From Qipengyuania gaetbuli (lineage in GTDB: Bacteria > Pseudomonadota > Alphaproteobacteria > Sphingomonadales > Sphingomonadaceae), in assembly GCF_020171365.1 (NCBI RefSeq), contig NZ_JAIUZO010000002.1:1054001-1118000 (forward strand): a DNA stretch of 64,000 nt. Reading direction: 5' to 3'. The notes under the pieces were generated by a model, which was not told the DNA's origin, ran no database searches, and was given only the letters and a program-made list of their open reading frames with translations. The first letter of the stretch is position 1, and every line of letters starts with the position of its first letter. Made by a program: the position numbers and the translations under genes. Below, one piece after another: positions 33,989 to 43,919 of the stretch.

Positions 33989-35545
33989 ATGGGAGAGACT
34001 GAACCGGCCGCTCGACTCGCTGAACCTTTCGGCGACTTTTCCGCGATCATTTCGGACTGGGCGCAGCGCCAGCCCGATGCGCCTGCCCTGCGCGACGGGG
34101 CGGACACCATGTCCTGGGGTGAACTTGGGGACCAGGTCGAACGGATCGCCGCGCGCCTGCTCGAGACCGGGCTGGAACGCGGACAGTCGGTCGCCATCCT
34201 CGGCGTCTCGTCGATTCCCTATGCCCTCGTCTTCCTTGCCGCGATCAGGGCGGGCGGCGTCGCTGCGCCGCTGACCACCAGCGCCAGTCCCGAGCAGCTT
34301 GCCGCCATGGCGCGCGATTCGGGCGCGCAGCATATCTTCGTCACGCGCGCGAAGCTGGACGACATGGGCGACGGCGCCTTCCCGGGCATGGAGCGCGTGA
34401 TTCTCGACGAGGAGCTCGCCGGCTGGATGGCTCCCGCCGGCACCACTGCGCGAACCCATGTCCCCGAGCCGGGCGACCCGTTCAACATCATCTATTCTTC
34501 CGGCACGACCGGCACGCCCAAGGGCATCGTCCATTCGCACCAGATGCGCTGGCGCCAGTTCGCCGCGACCGCTGCCAGCTGGCTCGAGGCGGGCCTGCCG
34601 GTGCGCACACTGGCATCGACGCCGCTTTATTCGAACACCACCATGGTCGCCTTCCTGCCCGCCCTGCTGGCTGGCGGCACGGTGCGCGTGATGGGCAAGT
34701 TCGACACGATCGGCTGGCTCGGCCATGCAGCGGCCGATCGCACGACCATCACCATGCTGGTGCCCGTGCAATACCAGCGCCTGATGGACGAGCCGCGGTT
34801 CGATGAATTCGACCTGTCGGCGCTGCAGCTCAAATACTGTACCTCGGCCCCCTTCTCGGCAGAGCTGAAGCGCGAGGTGCTGGCACGGATGCCGGGCGCG
34901 CTGATCGAGATCTATTCGATGACCGAAGGCGGGGTCGTGTGCCTCTTGGAAGCGCACAAGTTCCCCGACAAGCTGCACACCGTGGGGCGCCCCGCCCCTG
35001 GCAGCGAGCTGAAGGTGCTGGACGACGAGGACCGCGAAGTCCCGCCCGGCACGCCCGGCAACCTCGTGGGCCGCAGCCACACCATGATGAGCGGATACAA
35101 GAACCGCCCCGACCAGACGCGCGACGGCTACTGGAGCGATCCCGCCACGGGCGAGACCTGGCAGCGCATGGGCGACATCGGCCGCGTCGATGCCGAGGGC
35201 TTCGTCGAGCTGGTGGGCCGCGCCAAGGACATGATCATCTCGGGCGGGTTCAACATCTTCCCGGTCGACCTCGAGAACGAACTGCTCAAGGAAGCAGGCG
35301 TGCGCGAGGCGGCGGTCATCGGCATGCCTTCGCGCCGCTGGGGCGAAACGCCGGTCGGCTTCGTGACCCTGTCGCAGGATGCCGAAGGGCCCGACGCGAT
35401 CCGCGAGGCGGTGAACGCCCGGCTCGGCAAGACGCAGCGGCTCGCCCAGCTGCTCGCGATCGACGACATGCCGCGCAGCCACATCGGCAAGCTGCTCAAG
35501 ACGGAACTGCGCCAGATCGCCGAAACGCTCGGCACGCCCGACTGA
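33989..35545 (+). CDS. AMP-dependent acyl-CoA synthetase/ligase family protein
   Basis: A 518-residue adenylate-forming enzyme that activates a carboxylic acid as acyl-AMP and then acyl-CoA. The P-loop-like motif is IIYSSGTTGTPKGIVHSH; further family motifs are EIYSMTEGG, MGDIGRVDAEGFVELVGRAK and the C-terminal lysine region PRSHIGKLLKTELRQ. It is class I (fatty/aryl acid ligase-like); the acid substrate is unknown. AGGA lies seven to eight bases before the ATG. No acyl-carrier, thioesterase or beta-oxidation gene is next to it. Confidence 0.88.
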   Translation: MGETEPAARLAEPFGDFSAIISDWAQRQPDAPALRDGADTMSWGELGDQVERIAARLLETGLERGQSVAILGVSSIPYALVFLAAIRAGGVAAPLTTSASPEQLAAMARDSGAQHIFVTRAKLDDMGDGAFPGMERVILDEELAGWMAPAGTTARTHVPEPGDPFNIIYSSGTTGTPKGIVHSHQMRWRQFAATAASWLEAGLPVRTLASTPLYSNTTMVAFLPALLAGGTVRVMGKFDTIGWLGHAAADRTTITMLVPVQYQRLMDEPRFDEFDLSALQLKYCTSAPFSAELKREVLARMPGALIEIYSMTEGGVVCLLEAHKFPDKLHTVGRPAPGSELKVLDDEDREVPPGTPGNLVGRSHTMMSGYKNRPDQTRDGYWSDPATGETWQRMGDIGRVDAEGFVELVGRAKDMIISGGFNIFPVDLENELLKEAGVREAAVIGMPSRRWGETPVGFVTLSQDAEGPDAIREAVNARLGKTQRLAQLLAIDDMPRSHIGKLLKTELRQIAETLGTPD

Positions 35546-35563
35546 CCGCCAATTCCATTGCAG

Positions 35564-35648
35564 GATGTGCGGCGGCAGCGTTCGAGACGCGGCGCCGACG
35601 TGCTTGTGCCTTGATGTGCGACAGGCGCGTTCGAGACGCGGCGCCGAC
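35564..35648 (+). repeat. Two-copy 36-bp direct repeat in a gene-free spacer
   Basis: 35564-35599 and 35613-35648 share a 36-base unit: identical over the last 22 bases (35578-35599 and 35627-35648) and closely similar over the first 14. The copies are 49 bases apart start to start, with 13 bases between them. No further copy follows; the rest of the spacer to 36059 is GC-rich, low in pattern, and holds no gene I can see. Confidence 0.85.
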
Positions 35649-36059
35649 ACGGGGGGAGGGGGGAGAGGAGGTGTGGGCGGCCGCGTCTCTACTCGCTGCC
35701 ATATCGCCTCGCGCCGGACGGCATTGCGCTAGGAGTCGCATCGGCGCTTGGCCGGCTCGTCCCGAGCGAGGAAGGCGACGACAGGAAACTCGGGGGGGAG
35801 GATCTGCCGCCATCTCTGTTCCGGTAACGCTCGGGGCAGTGCCCTCGGCGCCGGATGTGAGGGTTGTAATAATCTTGCTGGCGGACGAACAAAAGTGAGA
35901 AAAGGTCAGGGTGTGTTGCGTTTTGCGCAAGTACCAAACCGCCATCTCCCTAGGGCGACACGCAACTCGCATTTGCATCCCGCGCAAGACTGCGACAAAA
36001 TCGCGAAAAAATAGAGGGGGTTGCCGAGTCGAATCCGGGGTCGCATCCGGAGAGCACAC

Positions 36060-38093
36060 TTGGCGGAACGTCACTACAAGGCATTCATGAGCTATTCGCA
36101 CCGCGACCGGCAGGTGGCGAACTGGCTCCATCGCGCGCTCGAAACCTATCGCCTGCCTCCGCACATGATTGCCGCCGGCAGGGCCGAGCGCCTGCGCCCG
36201 ATCTTCAAGGATCGCGACGAGCTGCCCGCTTCCGACAGCCTCGGCGATGCGATCGAGACGGCCATCCGGTCGAGCGACGCGCTGATCGTCCTGTGTTCGC
36301 CGGCCGCCGCCGCATCCCCCTGGATCGCGCGCGAGGTCGATCTCTACAAGCGCATCCATGGCGACCGCGGCGTGATGCCCGTGGTGGTCGAGGGCGAGCC
36401 GCCGGGCAATTTCCCCGCCCCGCTGCTGGTCCACTACGAAAACGGCGAGCCGACCGATCGCGAGGCGGAGCCCATCGCCGCCGACATGCGACCCGAAGCC
36501 GACGGCAAGAAGCTGGCCAAGCTCAAGCTTGTCGCCGGGCTGGCAGGTGTCGATCTCGACCATCTCGTCCAGCGCGATGCGGCGCGGCGCCAGCGCAAGC
36601 TGGTCATGGTGGCAGGGGCATCGGCCCTCGGCATGATCGGGACCACGGCCCTGTCCGCCTATGCCATCGACCAGCGCAACGAGGCGCGGGAGCAAAGGGC
36701 AGAAGCCGACGGGCTGATCGAATACATGCTGACCGACCTGCGCAAGCAGCTGGAGCCGGTCGGCCGGCTGGAACTGCTCGACGGCGTGGGCAAGCGCGCG
36801 ATGGACTATTACGCCCGCCAGAAGCTGGCCGACCTGTCCGCCACCGAACTCGGCCGCCGGGCGCGCGCCACCATGCTCGTGGCCGAGGTCCAGAACCTGC
36901 GCGGCAACAATGCCGAGGCACTGCCCGCCTTCCGCCAGGCCGCCCGCACCACGGCCGAACTGCTCGAACGCAAGCCCGACGACCCGGAACGCATGTTCAA
37001 CCACGGGCAGAGCCTGTTCTGGGTCGGCTACATCGCCTGGCAGCATGGCCGGCTGGGCGAGGCGCGCAAGGCGATGGAGGATTACGCCGACATCTCCCAC
37101 CGGCTCGCGGCAAAAGACCGCTCCAACCTCGTCTGGCAGATGGAGGAGGCCTATTCGCTATCGAACCTCGGCACGATGGCGAAAGAGGCCGGTGAGCTGG
37201 CAAGCGCGCTCGACTATTTCCGCCGCAATATCGAGCTGACCGAGATCGTCTCCGTCAAGGAAGGGCGCCCCGTCGCCCGCGAGATCGAGATCGCCGGCGG
37301 CCTGTCCTGGGTCGCCTCCACCTTGCAGTCGCTGGGCCGGATGGGCGAGGCGCTGGAGGCACGGCGCAAGGAACTGGCGATCCTAGACAAGGTCGTGGCC
37401 GATGATCCCGCCAATATCGAGGCGCGCAAGGGCCGCATCTTCTCGCTGGCCAACATCGGGCAGCTCGAGGCCTTCCAAGGCGACCGCGTCGCGGCACGCA
37501 AGTCGCTCGATGCTGCCATCGCGGACTTCGACAGGGTGCTCGTCGCTGACGGGGACAATACGCTGGTGAAGGAACTGGGCCGCGCTGCCCTGCGCGACCG
37601 CGCCCTGCTGGCATGGTCCGACGGAGACGATGCCCTCGCCAGCAGGCAATTCGACCGGCTGGAATCCATCCAGGCCGACCTGATCGCGCGGGACCGGAAG
37701 AATTACGAATGGACGGTCAGCGCTCCGGCCGTCCTCGACCTGCAGCGCGCCATTACCGATCGCAGCACCTTGTCCGCAGCGGCGCTGCACGAGATTGCCG
37801 ATAAGTGGGACGACGCGCTCGAACCCAAAGATCCGGACCGCCAGTTCGTCCGCATCGCCAGCCGGATGGTGCATGCCGCAGCCTACCGGAAGGAAGGCGA
37901 TGCCGCCCGCGCCCGCAAGGCCTATGCCGCCGCGCTGGCAGTGCCGGAAACCAAGGGAGAACGGGTCGACTTCCGCTCCATCGCGCTGCGTGCGGTCGCG
38001 GCCGAGAAGACCGGCCAGCGCCAGCTGGCAGCGCGGCTTCGCGCCCGCCTGGAGAAGCTGGGCATCAAGCCGCTGATCGACGACCGGCTTTGA
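36060..38093 (+). CDS. TIR-domain protein with membrane segment and TPR repeats
   Basis: A 677-residue protein. Residues 4 to about 150 form a TIR fold: [20 protein letters not shown] (box 1), [13 protein letters not shown], and [20 protein letters not shown] with the following Glu92 at the position of the catalytic glutamate in TIR NADases. A membrane helix lies at about 180-203 ([20 protein letters not shown]), then TPR-like helices to the end (for example [33 protein letters not shown]). The start is TTG 36060 (GGAGAG at 36049-36054); the open frame upstream begins at TTG 36021. TIR domains cleave NAD or scaffold signalling; which applies is unknown. A 165-residue protein of unknown function follows by 42 bases. 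Confidence 0.82.
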   Translation: MAERHYKAFMSYSHRDRQVANWLHRALETYRLPPHMIAAGRAERLRPIFKDRDELPASDSLGDAIETAIRSSDALIVLCSPAAAASPWIAREVDLYKRIHGDRGVMPVVVEGEPPGNFPAPLLVHYENGEPTDREAEPIAADMRPEADGKKLAKLKLVAGLAGVDLDHLVQRDAARRQRKLVMVAGASALGMIGTTALSAYAIDQRNEAREQRAEADGLIEYMLTDLRKQLEPVGRLELLDGVGKRAMDYYARQKLADLSATELGRRARATMLVAEVQNLRGNNAEALPAFRQAARTTAELLERKPDDPERMFNHGQSLFWVGYIAWQHGRLGEARKAMEDYADISHRLAAKDRSNLVWQMEEAYSLSNLGTMAKEAGELASALDYFRRNIELTEIVSVKEGRPVAREIEIAGGLSWVASTLQSLGRMGEALEARRKELAILDKVVADDPANIEARKGRIFSLANIGQLEAFQGDRVAARKSLDAAIADFDRVLVADGDNTLVKELGRAALRDRALLAWSDGDDALASRQFDRLESIQADLIARDRKNYEWTVSAPAVLDLQRAITDRSTLSAAALHEIADKWDDALEPKDPDRQFVRIASRMVHAAAYRKEGDAARARKAYAAALAVPETKGERVDFRSIALRAVAAEKTGQRQLAARLRARLEKLGIKPLIDDRL

Positions 38094-38135
38094 GGCGGGA
38101 CATTTCGACGAACCAGCAGGAGAGAGGACCAGACG

Positions 38136-38633
38136 ATGAGCAAGGACATCTCGATCGACGTGACGATCAGCAACGTGAGGAAACGCACCGGGCAACCCTA
38201 TACCGACCAGTACGAGTGCGATTTCCACTTCGCTTCGACTGCCAGCGAAGTGACCGACAATGGAGACGTCGACCTGTCCTGCGTCACGCAAGACGCCAAG
38301 CTGACCTTCAACCTCAAGACCACCAGTTTCGAGATGAACAACAAAATCTACCAGTGCGCCTTTCCGGCCAGCGTGAACGAGGCCTTCTGGATCGCGCGGA
38401 AGGGCGGGCCGCCTCCGGGCAAGGGCAACGCGCCGCCGATGGCGGGCGGAGGCAAGCTGGGCAAACAGTTCGCCGTGGGCAATGGCTCCAACCAGACCAA
38501 GGCCATCCTCGAGGACGACAACGACGACGGCAATTCATGGAAATATTGCCTGGTGATGGAATTCGCCCTGGGCAAGGCACCCAAGGAGATCATCATCGAT
38601 CCCGTCATCATCAACCGGAAGCCGGATTTGTAA
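38136..38633 (+). CDS. Unrecognised 165-residue partner of the TIR protein
   Basis: A 165-residue soluble protein with no signal or membrane segment. The sequence is rich in beta strands: [59 protein letters not shown]. It contains a Gly/Pro-rich loop ([17 protein letters not shown]) near residue 95, and three to four cysteines. No family is recognised. AGGAGAGAGG lies five to six bases before the ATG, a strong site. It is 42 bases downstream of the TIR gene, so the pair is probably one operon; a role as ligand sensor, cofactor or modulator of the TIR protein is inference. Confidence 0.7.
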   Translation: MSKDISIDVTISNVRKRTGQPYTDQYECDFHFASTASEVTDNGDVDLSCVTQDAKLTFNLKTTSFEMNNKIYQCAFPASVNEAFWIARKGGPPPGKGNAPPMAGGGKLGKQFAVGNGSNQTKAILEDDNDDGNSWKYCLVMEFALGKAPKEIIIDPVIINRKPDL

Positions 38634-38644
38634 ATTCGACTGCA

Positions 38645-38684
38645 GGCAGGGGCGGGCGCGCTGGACTTGCGCGCGCGTCCTGCC
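38645..38684 (+). terminator. Nested hairpin after the TIR operon
   Basis: GGCAGG (38645-38650) pairs with CCTGCC (38679-38684) around an inner GCGCGC/GCGCGC helix (38656-38661 with 38669-38674). No T tract, but its place between the 165-residue gene and guaA suggests a transcription boundary. Confidence 0.45.
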
Positions 38685-38698
38685 TAACCGCTTGCGCC

Positions 38699-40273
38699 AT
38701 GGACGACGCGCACCTTCCCGATTCCATCCTTATCGTCGATTTCGGCAGCCAGGTTACCCAGCTCATCGCACGCCGCGTGCGCGAAGCGGGTGTCTATTCC
38801 GAGATCGCGCCCTTCACGCAGGCCGAAGAGGCATTCCACCGGCTGAAGCCCAAGGGCATCATCCTGTCGGGCTCGCCTGCCGGCGTACCCGAAGAGGGCA
38901 GCCCGCGCGCGCCCGAGATGCTTTTCGAGGCAGGCATCCCGATCCTCGGTATCTGCTACGGCCAGCAGGTCATGAGCCACCAATTGGGCGGCGAGGTCCG
39001 TCCGGGCCATGAAACGGGCGAAGGCGGCGAATTCGGCCGGGCCTATCTCACCGTCACCAAGGACTGCGCCCTGTTCGACGGGCTGTGGCAGGTCGGCGAG
39101 CGTCACCAGGTCTGGATGAGCCACGGCGACAAGGTGACCAGGTTCGCCCCCGGCTTCGAGATCGTCGCCATTTCCGACGGCGCGCCCTTCGCAGTGATCG
39201 CCGACGAGGAACGCAAGTTCTACGGCACGCAGTTCCACCCCGAGGTCGTCCATACGCCCGACGGCGGCAGGCTGATCGCCAATTTCGTGCGCCACGTCTG
39301 CGGCCTTGCGGGCGACTGGACCATGGCCGCCTATCGCGAGACCAAGGTGCGCGAAATCCGCGAACAGGTCGGCGACGGCAAGGTGATCTGCGGGTTGTCG
39401 GGCGGCGTCGACAGCTCGGTCGCGGCGATCCTCATCCACGAGGCGATCGGCGATCAGCTGACCTGCGTCTTCGTCGACCACGGCCTGCTGCGATTGAACG
39501 AACGCGAACAGGTCGAGACCATGTTCCGCGACCATTACAACATCCCGTTGGTCGTCGTGGACGCGGAAGAGATGTTCATGGAAGGCCTTGCCGGGGTCAC
39601 CGACCCCGAAGCCAAGCGCAAGTTCATCGGCAAGACTTTCATCGATGTGTTCGAAGCCGAGGCCAAGAAGGTCGGCGGCGCGGACTTCCTCGCGCAGGGC
39701 ACGCTCTATCCCGACGTCATCGAAAGCGTCAGCTTCACCGGCGGGCCGAGCGTGACGATCAAGAGCCACCACAATGTTGGCGGCCTGCCCGAACGCATGA
39801 ACATGAAGCTGGTCGAGCCGCTGCGCGAACTGTTCAAGGACGAGGTGCGCGAGTTGGGCCGAGAACTGGGCCTGCCCGACATGTTCGTCGGCCGTCATCC
39901 CTTCCCCGGACCGGGCCTTGCGATCCGCATCCCGGGCGAGGTCACCAAGGAACGCTGCGACATCCTGCGCAAGGCCGACGCGATCTATCTCGACGAGATC
40001 CGCAAGGCCGGTCTTTACGACGCGATCTGGCAGGCCTTTGCCGTGCTGCTGCCGGTCAAGACCGTGGGCGTGATGGGCGATTATCGCACCTATGACAGCG
40101 TCTGCGGCCTGCGCGCGGTGACATCGACCGATGGCATGACCGCCGACGTCTACCCCTTCGATGCCGCCTTCCTGACGGGCTGTGCCACGCGCATCGTCAA
40201 CGAGGTGCAGGGCATCAACCGCGTGGTTTACGACTACACCTCGAAGCCGCCGGGCACGATCGAGTGGGAGTGA
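38699..40273 (+). CDS. guaA: GMP synthase (glutamine-hydrolysing)
   Basis: A 524-residue enzyme converting XMP to GMP. The N-terminal glutamine amidotransferase has the catalytic [15 protein letters not shown] (Cys) and the His-Glu pair in TQFHPEVVH. The ATP-pyrophosphatase domain has the P-loop [17 protein letters not shown] and the C-terminal dimerisation domain [16 protein letters not shown] and PPGTIEWE. The start is the ATG at 38699, with an [17 protein letters not shown]-terminus. The next gene starts 23 bases after the stop at TTG, so it may be cotranscribed, but the two differ strongly in base composition. Confidence 0.97.
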   Translation: MDDAHLPDSILIVDFGSQVTQLIARRVREAGVYSEIAPFTQAEEAFHRLKPKGIILSGSPAGVPEEGSPRAPEMLFEAGIPILGICYGQQVMSHQLGGEVRPGHETGEGGEFGRAYLTVTKDCALFDGLWQVGERHQVWMSHGDKVTRFAPGFEIVAISDGAPFAVIADEERKFYGTQFHPEVVHTPDGGRLIANFVRHVCGLAGDWTMAAYRETKVREIREQVGDGKVICGLSGGVDSSVAAILIHEAIGDQLTCVFVDHGLLRLNEREQVETMFRDHYNIPLVVVDAEEMFMEGLAGVTDPEAKRKFIGKTFIDVFEAEAKKVGGADFLAQGTLYPDVIESVSFTGGPSVTIKSHHNVGGLPERMNMKLVEPLRELFKDEVRELGRELGLPDMFVGRHPFPGPGLAIRIPGEVTKERCDILRKADAIYLDEIRKAGLYDAIWQAFAVLLPVKTVGVMGDYRTYDSVCGLRAVTSTDGMTADVYPFDAAFLTGCATRIVNEVQGINRVVYDYTSKPPGTIEWE

Positions 40274-40295
40274 CTATACAGGAAGGGGTCGTCTT

Positions 40296-41216
40296 TTGAA
40301 AACTCTCAACAAGGTCGCAGGAGTGCTGCGGTCTGCGCAGCGTCTGTCGGAAACCCTGCGTGCCGAAACGAAGGCCGATGGTCGGGTCGTTTTCCCCCAT
40401 GATGGTGGGACTGAGGTGCGGCTGCCCGAAATCTCGCGAAGCGACCTGATTCGTTCGGAAGGCCGCGGGTTCCTCAACAGGATAAACCATTTTCGGCAGC
40501 GACCAGATAAAGAAGCCTTGCTGCGCCAAGTTGTGTACTGGATGATGGCAAGCGAGCAAATCGATCGGTCCGGCACCATCATCGACATAGGGTGTTGGAT
40601 TGGCGACAATGCGACCGTCTGGGCAAAGATGGTCGAGCCCCACGGCGGCTCGGTTATCGCCGTAGACCCTTCCATCGAAAATCTGCAATTTGCTCGACAG
40701 GTGGCGGACGCAAACAAGTCCAGCAACATCACTTTCGTCCGCGCCGTTTGTTCCGCCATTAGTGGCGAAACGGTCTATCTCGAAGGAGATGTATCACACG
40801 GCTCGTTCGCGCATGATGGCGAGGGAGGGCAATCGTTCCAGACGAAAACACTGGATGAAATTGCGGGCGAGAGCATTGGCAATATCTCGCTCCTCCACGT
40901 GGACGTCGAGGGTTTTGAGGCGGAGGTCATTCGCGGCGCTTCCGAGATCATCGAAAGGTCGCAACCGGTGGTAATTTTCGAACAGCACATTTCCTCTGAA
41001 CGCCCGGAAGAGATCGCCGCCTTTCTCGCAGATAGCGGTTATCGTACTTTCATGATCAATGAGGTCTTGCCGGATTGCAGGCTGGATTGCCGGAATTTCA
41101 TCGCCTTGCCAAAGTCAGTCGATCCCGGCGCTCTTCCGGAGATACGCAACGACCAGGGCGAGAAGAACAGCATCTGGTACGCGTGCGTAGGTCCCGCGCT
41201 GATCCCCTTAAATTAG
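40296..41216 (+). CDS. FkbM-family methyltransferase, low GC
   Basis: A 306-residue protein with a class I methyltransferase core: TIIDIGCWIGDNATVWAKMV is the SAM-binding loop, VIAVDPSIENLQFA follows, and KTLDEI and HVDVEGFEAEVIRGA are hallmarks of FkbM-type sugar O-methyltransferases. The acceptor is unknown, but glycan or polyketide sugars are usual. The start is TTG 40296, with GGAAGGGG seven bases upstream. The GC content is clearly lower than in guaA and the following gene, and it has no sugar genes around it, which points to horizontal acquisition. Confidence 0.83.
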   Translation: MKTLNKVAGVLRSAQRLSETLRAETKADGRVVFPHDGGTEVRLPEISRSDLIRSEGRGFLNRINHFRQRPDKEALLRQVVYWMMASEQIDRSGTIIDIGCWIGDNATVWAKMVEPHGGSVIAVDPSIENLQFARQVADANKSSNITFVRAVCSAISGETVYLEGDVSHGSFAHDGEGGQSFQTKTLDEIAGESIGNISLLHVDVEGFEAEVIRGASEIIERSQPVVIFEQHISSERPEEIAAFLADSGYRTFMINEVLPDCRLDCRNFIALPKSVDPGALPEIRNDQGEKNSIWYACVGPALIPLN

Positions 41217-41243
41217 GGGCGAAGGGCGAGCGGACTCAGAAGG

Positions 41244-41954
41244 ATGCAGCTCCCCCTCGGCCCCGATCCGCGAACCGAAATCCTGCGCCGGTTGCAGGCG
41301 CTGCTCGTCCAGCGGTTCGGACGGATCGAGCGCGCGGCAGCCGAATGGCGCAAGCCCGAATGGGTGCTGGTCCAGGGCGTGATCGGTGCGCGCACCAAGT
41401 CCGAAGTGTCGAACGCAGCGACCGACCGGCTGCTGCGTCGTTACGGTTCGTGGGAAGCAGTCGCCGATGCGCAGCTCGATGAACTGCAGGCCGAACTGGC
41501 AACGCAGACCTATCCCAACATCGCGGCAGAGCGGCTCAAGGCAAGCCTGACCGCGCTTGTGGCCTTGCGGGGAGCCGTCGACCTCTCGCACCTCGCCGAC
41601 ATGGATACGCTCGCCGCGATGCGCTGGCTGGAACAGCTGCCCGGCATCGGGCGCAAGATTGCGGCAGGCGTGATGAACGCCTCCACGCTGGATCGCCGCG
41701 CAATCGTGCTCGACGGGCACCATACCCGCATCCTTCAGCGCATGGGCCTCGTCCCGGCCAAGGCAACGACCGACCGCGCTTTCGATGCGATCATGCCCGC
41801 GATGCCGGACGAATGGAGCGCCGCCGATTACGACGAGCACCACCTGCTGATGAAGAAACTCGGGCAGACCTGGTGCCGCCCCGCCTCGCCCGAATGCGGG
41901 ATCTGCCCCGCGCTCGCTTTATGCGAAACCGGACGCAAGCGCGCCCGGGGCTGA
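41244..41954 (+). CDS. Endonuclease III-like base-excision DNA repair protein
   Basis: A 236-residue HhH-GPD enzyme that removes oxidised bases and cuts at abasic sites. The helix-hairpin-helix is LEQLPGIGRKIAAGV with the catalytic Lys, and the catalytic Asp is in IVLDGHHTRIL. The iron-sulfur motif C-x6-C-x2-C-x5-C is intact (WCRPASPECGICPALALCE). It is diverged from classical Nth (E. coli 211 residues) and may be a second paralogue. AAGGA lies just upstream of the ATG. It converges with the secreted protein at 41958. Confidence 0.85.
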   Translation: MQLPLGPDPRTEILRRLQALLVQRFGRIERAAAEWRKPEWVLVQGVIGARTKSEVSNAATDRLLRRYGSWEAVADAQLDELQAELATQTYPNIAAERLKASLTALVALRGAVDLSHLADMDTLAAMRWLEQLPGIGRKIAAGVMNASTLDRRAIVLDGHHTRILQRMGLVPAKATTDRAFDAIMPAMPDEWSAADYDEHHLLMKKLGQTWCRPASPECGICPALALCETGRKRARG

Positions 41955-41957
41955 GCG

Positions 41958-42377
41958 TCAGCCTTCGCCTTCCTTGTCGGCAAGGCGGTAGGGAACGAAA
42001 TCATCGAGGAAGATGAAGCCAGTGTACATGTCCGAGAAACGGTCGCGCGTGGTGATCTGGTCGCTGCGGCACAGCTGCGAACCGCTGAACTTCTGAATCA
42101 CCATGTAGTCGCTGTCGTCGATCGCGTCGGGGGTCTTGGTGTAGTTCACCCAGATCGTGTTGCCCGACTTGTAGACCAGCGCGGTCTCGTCGATGCGCGT
42201 AAGGGGACGTGAGCCGATCATGGTAATGCAGCTTTCCGGCTTACCCGCGACGCGGCCTTCGAGCATCTTGGCGAGCTTGGCCTCGCCCTTGGTCATCTCG
42301 GCCTGTTCTTCGGCGTGAGCGACGGGAGCGGCCAGCAGGCCGAGGGCAGCGGAAGCAAGAGCAAGGCGTCTGATCAT
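41958..42377 (-). CDS. Hypothetical secreted protein
   Basis: A 139-residue protein with a signal peptide (LALASAALGLLAAPVAHA, cleavage after AHA). The mature part has two cysteines in PESCITMIG and SQLCRSDQITTRD and a beta-rich look (TALVYKSGNTIWVNY, YMVIQKFSG). No family is recognised; periplasmic with a disulfide is plausible. It lies alone between the convergent DNA repair gene and tldD, and has AAGGAG about six bases before the ATG. Confidence 0.72.
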   Translation of the reverse strand: MIRRLALASAALGLLAAPVAHAEEQAEMTKGEAKLAKMLEGRVAGKPESCITMIGSRPLTRIDETALVYKSGNTIWVNYTKTPDAIDDSDYMVIQKFSGSQLCRSDQITTRDRFSDMYTGFIFLDDFVPYRLADKEGEG

Positions 42378-42452
42378 CGCGAGTCTCCTTGAAGGATATA
42401 ACCTTGTATCATGGCCAAAATGAACCGGCGATGAGTCGAGCCCTGGAAGCGC

Positions 42453-43877
42453 TCAGCCGGTGCCGCCTACCGTGATCCCGTCGATCAGCAGGCTGGGCTG
42501 GCCGACGCCCGCTGGCACGCTCTGCCCACCCTTGCCGCACATGCCCACGCCCTGGTCGAGCGCCATGTCGTTGCCGATGCCCTTGACGCGCGTCAGCACG
42601 CTGGGCCCGTCGCCGATCAGCGTCGCGCCCTTTATCGGGGCGACGACCTTGCCCTTCTCGACCTTGTAGGCTTCCGTGCAGGCGAAGACGAACTTGCCGC
42701 TGGTGATGTCGACCTGGCCGCCGCCGAAGCTGGTGGCGTAGATACCGTCGTCGACGCGAGACAGCAGCTCTTCCGGATCGTCCTGACCGCCCTGCATGAA
42801 GGTATTGGTCATGCGCACCATCGGCGCGTGCTGGTAGCTTTCGCGGCGACCGTTGCCGGTCGGCTCGGCGCCCATCAGCCGCGCATTGAGGCGGTCCTGC
42901 ATGTAGCCCTTCAGGATGCCGTCCTCGATCAGCACCGTCTCGCGCGTGGGCGTGCCCTCGTCGTCGATGGTAAGCGAGCCGCGCCGGTCGGCGAGCGAAC
43001 CGTCATCGATGACCGTCACGCCGGGCGAGGCAACGCGTTCGCCGATGCGGCCCGAAAAGGCGCTGGTGCCCTTGCGGTTGAAATCGCCCTCGAGCCCGTG
43101 GCCGACTGCCTCGTGCAGCAGCACGCCGCACCAGCCGGGGCCGAGCAGGACGGTCTTCTCGCCCGCCGGGGCAGCAATGCTTTCAAGGTTCACCAGCGCC
43201 TGTCGCACCGCCTCGTCGATGGCGTACATCCACGCGCCCTCGTCGAACAGGCGTTCGTAGAGATGGCGTCCGCCGAAACCGTAGGCGCCCGTTTCGCGCC
43301 GCCCGTTCTGTTCGGCGACGACCGACACGTTGAGCCGCACCAGCGGACGGATGTCGCGCGCGACATGCCCGTCGGGACGCACGATCTCGACCACGCTCCA
43401 GCTGGCGGCGAGGCTGGCGGACACCTGCGCCACGCGCGGGTCCTTGGCACGGGCGACCGCGTCGATCTTTTCCAGCAACGCGACCTTTTCGGCAAAGGGC
43501 ACGAGGTCGAGCGGGCAGGCATCGGTGTAGAGGTGGCGGTTGGTCCGCTCGGGCGGGGCAGCCAGCGGATTCTTCGTCGCATCGAGCAGTTTCAGCGTTT
43601 CGCCCGCGCGCGCGATGGCCGCCGCGCTGATCTCGTTGGCGTGGGCAAAGCCGGTCATCTCGCCCGACACGCCGCGCAGGCCGAAGCCCGAATCGCGGCT
43701 GTAGTCGGCAGTCTTTAACCGCCCGTCGTCGAAGCCGAAGGCCTCGGAGGCGATGAACTGGAGGTACAGCTCCCCGTCGTCGCAGGACGAGAGCAACTGG
43801 CGCGTCAGGCGCTGCGCCTCTGCCGGGTCCAGTTTCGTGCCGTATAGGAGTGCGTGCGGGTCGTTGGCTTGCGTCAT
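42453..43877 (-). CDS. tldD: TldD-type metalloprotease
   Basis: A 474-residue cytoplasmic metalloprotease. The zinc-site motif is LLHEAVGHGLEGDF, and family segments are SGFGLRGVSGEMTGF, GRIGERVASPGVTV and the C-terminal MCGKGGQSVPAGVGQPSLL. TldD works with TldE/PmbA in processing peptides such as microcins and in CcdA antitoxin turnover (family knowledge). No tldE lies nearby. The start is ATG 43877; a TTG at 43886 is upstream. It is divergent from nothing: the next gene upstream runs in the same direction 42 bases away. Confidence 0.94.
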   Translation of the reverse strand: MTQANDPHALLYGTKLDPAEAQRLTRQLLSSCDDGELYLQFIASEAFGFDDGRLKTADYSRDSGFGLRGVSGEMTGFAHANEISAAAIARAGETLKLLDATKNPLAAPPERTNRHLYTDACPLDLVPFAEKVALLEKIDAVARAKDPRVAQVSASLAASWSVVEIVRPDGHVARDIRPLVRLNVSVVAEQNGRRETGAYGFGGRHLYERLFDEGAWMYAIDEAVRQALVNLESIAAPAGEKTVLLGPGWCGVLLHEAVGHGLEGDFNRKGTSAFSGRIGERVASPGVTVIDDGSLADRRGSLTIDDEGTPTRETVLIEDGILKGYMQDRLNARLMGAEPTGNGRRESYQHAPMVRMTNTFMQGGQDDPEELLSRVDDGIYATSFGGGQVDITSGKFVFACTEAYKVEKGKVVAPIKGATLIGDGPSVLTRVKGIGNDMALDQGVGMCGKGGQSVPAGVGQPSLLIDGITVGGTG

Positions 43878-43919
43878 GCCAGCCAATGTAGGGACCTCGC
43901 GCGCGATAAGCGAGAGGGC

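Noticed and set aside
35564..35648. CRISPR-like pair of 36-bp repeats
   Set aside because: Only two units, with a 13-base spacer that is too short, and no cas genes in the window.
37805..38698. Upstream extension of the guaA frame through the TIR operon end
   Set aside because: The sequence belongs to the TIR and 165-residue genes in other frames; GuaA proteins start close to the ATG at 38699.
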